A stretch of DNA of 9,460 nucleotides, taken from DATDCV01 sp036524155 (lineage in GTDB: Bacteria > Verrucomicrobiota > Verrucomicrobiia > Limisphaerales > UBA8199). The position numbers were made by a program, and so were the translations under genes. Within the stretch, counting starts at the first letter, position 1. Every line of letters begins with the position of its first letter. Where the stretch lies: positions 1 to 9,460 of the forward strand of contig DATDCV010000378.1 of assembly GCA_036524155.1 (NCBI GenBank). Direction: 5' to 3'. Positions 6,849-9,460 of this stretch are shown here, one piece after another. The notes under the pieces are model-generated. The model had not been told where the DNA came from and did not search any database. It was given only the letters and a program-made list of their open reading frames with translations.

Positions 6849-6853
6849 GAGGG
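6849..6853 (+). promoter_or_regulatory. Ribosome binding site deciding the multicopper oxidase start
   Basis: GAGGG lies 4 bases before ATG 6858. The spacing is short but it is the best Shine-Dalgarno in the region. It favours ATG 6858 over ATG 6843, which would add MFEGN and place this site inside the gene. Confidence 0.5.
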
Positions 6854-6857
6854 AAAT

Positions 6858-8792
6858 ATGAAGAAACAGCAATCCAGACCTATAGCCATTAACAGGAGGA
6901 CCTTCGTCAAAAGCATCGGGATCGCGGGCGGAGCGATGTTGTTGCGCGGCACGGGCGGGACCTATCAGGCGAACGCGCAAGTGCCGGGCGGCAGTCTCGA
7001 TCCGACCACCATCACGAAGTACGCCAGTCCACTGTTCCGGTTGCCCGTGATGCCGCGGAAGGATGTCATCACCGCCGCCAGGGGCCCGGTCGATTTCTAC
7101 GAGGTCGCGATCCGCCAGGTGCGGCAACAAATGCTGCCGGCGGGTTTGCCTCCGACCACGGTGTGGGCATACGGAAGCCCCGGTGCCGCGGGGTCGTTCC
7201 ACACCCCCGCCTTCAGTGTCGAGGCGCGGTGGGGCCGGCCGGTTCGGGTGAAGTGGATCAACGACCTGGTCGACACGGCTGGGAAGTACCTGCCTCCGTT
7301 GCTGCCGACGGACCAGACGCTGCACTGGGCGGACCCGGGCCACCAGGAGGGTGGGGATGGCTCACCCTACACCGGGCCCGTGCCGGATGTGACCCATCTT
7401 CACGGAGCGCACGTGGACGAGGAAAGCGACGGCTACCCGGAAATGTGGTTCCTGCCCAACGCTAATAACATTCCGGCCGGCTATTCGAAGGTTGGCCCCT
7501 GGTACCAGTACTTCGCGGACAAATTCTACCAGAAGCACGGAGCGGGATGGGAGCCTGGTTCAGCGATGGCCCAGTATCGCAACGACCAGGCGGCTACCGC
7601 GTTATGGTTCCACGCCCACGCGCTTGGGGTAACCCGGCTCAACATGTACGCCGGCCTGAGTGGGATGTACCTTCTGCGCGGAGGTCCGAGTGACCAGGTG
7701 GGGGGAGTCTTGCCCGGCAAGAACGATTCGAGATACGAGGTCCCGCTGGTAATTCAGGACCGTTGTTTCAATTCGGACGGTTCCCTGTTCTATCCCGACA
7801 GTCGCGTGTTCTTCGACGGTTTCGCGGGGCCCTACAAGCCCTCCAGCGACATTCCACCGCTCTGGAACCCGGAGGTGTTTGGCAATTCGATGGTGGTGAA
7901 CGGAAACACCTGGCCCTTCTTGCGCGTCGAGCGGCGGCGCTACCGATTCCGGATCCTGAATGCCTGCAATGCCCGCGTCATACTCCTGACTCTCAGCAAC
8001 GGCACGCCGATTTGGCAAATCGGCTCCGACGGCGGGTTCCTACCCGAACCGGCCATGCTGGACAGGATCCTATTGGCGCCGTCAGAGCGGGCCGATGTCA
8101 TCATCGATTTCTCCCGCGCGAGGGCAGGGGAGCGGATTCTCATGCTCAACCTCGGACCGGACGAGCCGTTTGGAGGCGGCACGCCAGGCGTGGACTTTAA
8201 CATCGCCGACCCCGACACGACGGGACAAGTGATGCAGTTTCGGGTGGTATCCTCAACGGGTGCGGATGTTAGCACTCCGCCCGACAGGCTCAAGCTGCCT
8301 CCGCCCCCGGAAGTGGGTACGGTGAATTTGACCAGGCAGGTTTCCTTTAACGAGTTGGACTCGGCAGTGTTGCCGAACGTCGGCCCGCAAATAGGCCTGC
8401 TGGGTGAAGTGGATCTGTCGAATCCCGATGCGCCGGCCGGCACGCCGATGAGATGGATGGATCAGGTCACGGAGACCCCAATCGTGGGGTCCACCGAAAT
8501 ATGGGAGGTCTACGATTTCACGGAGGATGCCCATCCCTTCCACTTGCACCAGGTGGAGTTTGAGATCCTGAACCGGGAAGTGTTCGACCCCCTGTCGCCC
8601 GACCGTGGCGTGGTCCGGGCGCCGGAGGCCTGGGAAAGGGGCAGAAAGGACACTGTGATCATCTACCCCGGCGAGATCACCCGCGTAAAAGCCCATTTCG
8701 ATATCGTCGGCCGTTACGTTTGGCACTGTCACATGGTGGAGCACGAAGACAACGAGATGATGCGCCCCTGTGAGGTGATGCCCGCCGCCTGA
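6858..8792 (+). CDS. Tat-exported multicopper oxidase, CotA/bilirubin oxidase type
   Basis: Copper enzyme of 644 residues that oxidises substrates one electron at a time and reduces O2 to water, acting outside the cytoplasm. Residues 12-40 are a twin-arginine signal (NRRTFVKS, then a hydrophobic IGIAGGAMLL). All four copper-binding segments are present: HLHGAHV (His180, His182), WFHAHALG (His252, His254), HPFHLHQ (His559, His562, His564) and WHCHMVEHEDNEMM (His623, Cys624, His625, His629, axial Met634). The Cys-His-Met spacing (+5, +10) matches CotA. SDGYPEMWF and TRLNMYAGLSGMYLLR are also typical of CotA-like enzymes. The natural substrate is not determinable; cuprous ion, phenolics, bilirubin-like compounds or manganese are all family possibilities. 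Seventy bases downstream lies the start of a metal-binding efflux-adaptor-like gene, which favours a copper tolerance role. A hairpin-rich leader precedes the gene. Confidence 0.94.
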   Translation: MKKQQSRPIAINRRTFVKSIGIAGGAMLLRGTGGTYQANAQVPGGSLDPTTITKYASPLFRLPVMPRKDVITAARGPVDFYEVAIRQVRQQMLPAGLPPTTVWAYGSPGAAGSFHTPAFSVEARWGRPVRVKWINDLVDTAGKYLPPLLPTDQTLHWADPGHQEGGDGSPYTGPVPDVTHLHGAHVDEESDGYPEMWFLPNANNIPAGYSKVGPWYQYFADKFYQKHGAGWEPGSAMAQYRNDQAATALWFHAHALGVTRLNMYAGLSGMYLLRGGPSDQVGGVLPGKNDSRYEVPLVIQDRCFNSDGSLFYPDSRVFFDGFAGPYKPSSDIPPLWNPEVFGNSMVVNGNTWPFLRVERRRYRFRILNACNARVILLTLSNGTPIWQIGSDGGFLPEPAMLDRILLAPSERADVIIDFSRARAGERILMLNLGPDEPFGGGTPGVDFNIADPDTTGQVMQFRVVSSTGADVSTPPDRLKLPPPPEVGTVNLTRQVSFNELDSAVLPNVGPQIGLLGEVDLSNPDAPAGTPMRWMDQVTETPIVGSTEIWEVYDFTEDAHPFHLHQVEFEILNREVFDPLSPDRGVVRAPEAWERGRKDTVIIYPGEITRVKAHFDIVGRYVWHCHMVEHEDNEMMRPCEVMPAA

Positions 8793-8816
8793 CCGGCGCG
8801 CAAAAGCAAAATCGCC

Positions 8817-8848
8817 GCTGCCGCCGTCCCACGTTGGACGGCGGCGGC
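8817..8848 (+). terminator. Very strong GC hairpin between oxidase and metal-binding gene
   Basis: GCCGCCGTCC (8820-8829) and GGACGGCGGC (8836-8845) pair perfectly around CACGTT. With one G-T pair the stem extends to 13 bp (8817-8848). On the plus strand it is followed by AACTACTCC, so there is no U-tract. On the minus strand the sequence beyond the stem is T-rich (ATTTTGCTTTTG), as expected for a terminator of leftward transcription. It ends only 14 bases before ATG 8863, so it may limit expression of the downstream gene. Confidence 0.5.
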
Positions 8849-8862
8849 AACTACTCCTTGAG

Positions 8863-9336
8863 ATGAAAAGAATTGGCATTGTCCTCCTGACGGCGGGTTG
8901 TGGGGTCATCCTGCTTGGCGGCATCGCTTCTCCCTTGCGGGCCCATCCGCCAGAAGCTCCCACCCGGAAGGTGCTTTATTATGTGGACCCGATGAACCCG
9001 GCGCATACCTCCGATAAACCTGGGCTCGCGCCCTGCGGTATGCGGATGGAGCCGGTTTATGCAGACGACACAATCACCGGGGCGGCCGGCGGGGCCGCGC
9101 AGTTTCGATGCCTGCTTGATGGGACAGATCGAAGTCTTCGGCACGCTTTATCCATACTCGAATTACATGGTCGCCCCCGAGGAGGTTATCCCGGCCTATG
9201 GCTGGTCCTATGCCGCCTGGCTCGGACAGCTCGCTCAAAACCCAACCATGGATGGAAGCGGTGTTGCCTCCGCCATCGTCTCCACCTATGTGACCAACGA
9301 TACCTATCTCACCGAAGTGCGCGCCACGCCCGATGA
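8863..9336 (+). CDS. Truncated metal-binding N-terminus of an RND efflux adaptor-like protein, out-of-frame tail
   Basis: The open frame is 157 residues, but only about residues 1-80 look genuine. Residues 1-27 are a signal peptide (hydrophobic IGIVLLTAGCGVILLGG, ending PLRA). Residues 37-67 form a heavy-metal-binding domain of the kind found at the N-terminus of CusB/CzcB-type periplasmic adaptors: VLYYVDPMNP, then SDKPGLAPCGMRMEPVYAD. The usual YxCPMHP and CPxCGM cysteines are reduced to one Cys (58), as in CusB-like YDPM variants. After about residue 80 (near 9102) the sequence turns Arg/Cys/His-rich and is a frame-shifted reading of a C11 peptidase encoded one base over. The rest of the adaptor (hairpin and barrel domains, normally several hundred residues) is absent. 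The start ATG has only a weak TTGAG ahead. The position after the multicopper oxidase fits a copper-export operon. Confidence 0.72.
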   Translation: MKRIGIVLLTAGCGVILLGGIASPLRAHPPEAPTRKVLYYVDPMNPAHTSDKPGLAPCGMRMEPVYADDTITGAAGGAAQFRCLLDGTDRSLRHALSILELHGRPRGGYPGLWLVLCRLARTARSKPNHGWKRCCLRHRLHLCDQRYLSHRSARHAR

Positions 9337-9460
9337 GATCAACCAGGAAGAATCAACGACCACGTTGAGTGCCATTGAAAGTGCGCGTGTGCCCGATGTG
9401 ATCGGCGCTATGAACCAGTTCGTGACCGCCATGACATCTATTGACGATGGTACCGTGGCA
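9104..9460 (+). CDS. Clostripain-family (C11) cysteine peptidase, internal fragment running off the window
   Basis: In the frame with codons at 9104, 9107 and onward, 119 codons are open to the window end. They begin FDACLMGQIEVF and continue through YMVAPEEVIPAYGWSY and TTLSAIESARVPDVIGAMN. FDACLMG carries the nucleophilic Cys of family C11. The following 'ASEE/APEE...GW.Y' and 'sAiD/Es' segments are also family features (recalled). The part of the family upstream of this motif, including the catalytic His segment, is missing. Reading back in this frame gives low-complexity Pro/Gly/Arg from inside the metal-binding gene, reaching an ATG at 9059 with no plausible family match. Base composition is visibly less GC-rich than the preceding genes. 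As it stands it cannot be an intact peptidase; it is either a fusion remnant or part of another locus joined by assembly error. Confidence 0.75.

Larger units (their letters stand above)
6419..6857. other. Intergenic region and structured leader ahead of the multicopper oxidase
   Basis: No gene is supported. A plus-frame stretch stays open to a stop at 6621-6623, but it has no convincing start or recognisable family. From 6632 onward the region is dense in hairpins: CTGGGGCC/GGCCCCAG (6632-6674), CCGGC/GCCGG (6707-6720), GTAAGCA/TGCTTAC (6757-6778) and CTTCCCCGCG/CGCGGGGAAG (6794-6826). An AT-rich island at 6745-6760, including GATAAT at 6747-6752, could be a -10 element, but no good -35 sits at the right distance. 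Confidence 0.5.

Noticed and set aside
6771..6857. TTG 6771 or ATG 6843 as the multicopper oxidase start
   Set aside because: ATG 6858 has GAGGG just upstream and puts the twin-arginine motif at residues 13-14, the usual position; the longer forms would translate through the 10-bp hairpin.
9107..9336. The C-terminal half of the 157-residue metal-binding frame as a real domain
   Set aside because: The Arg/Cys/His-rich tail is the out-of-frame reading of a clear C11 peptidase sequence.

Overview
The window looks like a moderately GC-rich bacterial chromosome segment, probably from a member of the Verrucomicrobiota. That assignment is inferred. It rests on two proteins ending in an aromatic 'RFYR/RYYR' tail, on a large secreted protein built from WWTWT-type 130-residue repeats followed by a KYSSAG-type propeller, and on weak or absent Shine-Dalgarno sequences before several starts. 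All supported genes lie on the plus strand.

Layout. Positions 1-63 hold the last 20 codons of an upstream secreted-type protein, followed by two hairpins and a gene-free stretch. A good sigma70-type promoter (320-347) drives enolase (390-1679). An 8-bp hairpin separates enolase from a YqhD-type iron-family alcohol dehydrogenase/aldehyde reductase (1763-2905). A 430-base gap with a short direct repeat and a likely promoter precedes a 1026-residue secreted repeat protein (3338-6418). It has a signal peptide, four PPC-like beta domains, an eight-repeat propeller and a C-terminal RYYR tail domain. Another 440-base gap contains several hairpins and leads into a Tat-exported multicopper oxidase of the CotA/bilirubin oxidase type (6858-8792). 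A very strong hairpin follows. Next is the start of a secreted heavy-metal-binding-domain protein (8863 onward), which looks like the N-terminus of an RND metal-efflux adaptor.

The right end is the odd part. Near 9100 the metal-binding gene breaks off. From 9104 to the window edge a different frame encodes the middle of a clostripain-type (C11) cysteine peptidase, entered at the catalytic-Cys motif FDACLMG and lacking the upstream part that should carry the catalytic His. This is either a recombination or deletion fusion, or a chimeric assembly.

Functionally, enolase and the YqhD-type enzyme are housekeeping and aldehyde-handling metabolism, and are probably separate transcription units. The multicopper oxidase plus the metal-binding adaptor suggest an envelope copper-handling module: oxidation of Cu(I) or other substrates, next to efflux. 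The large repeat protein has no assignable function beyond being exported and probably surface-located. I found no RNA genes, CRISPR arrays, insertion sequences or attachment sites.
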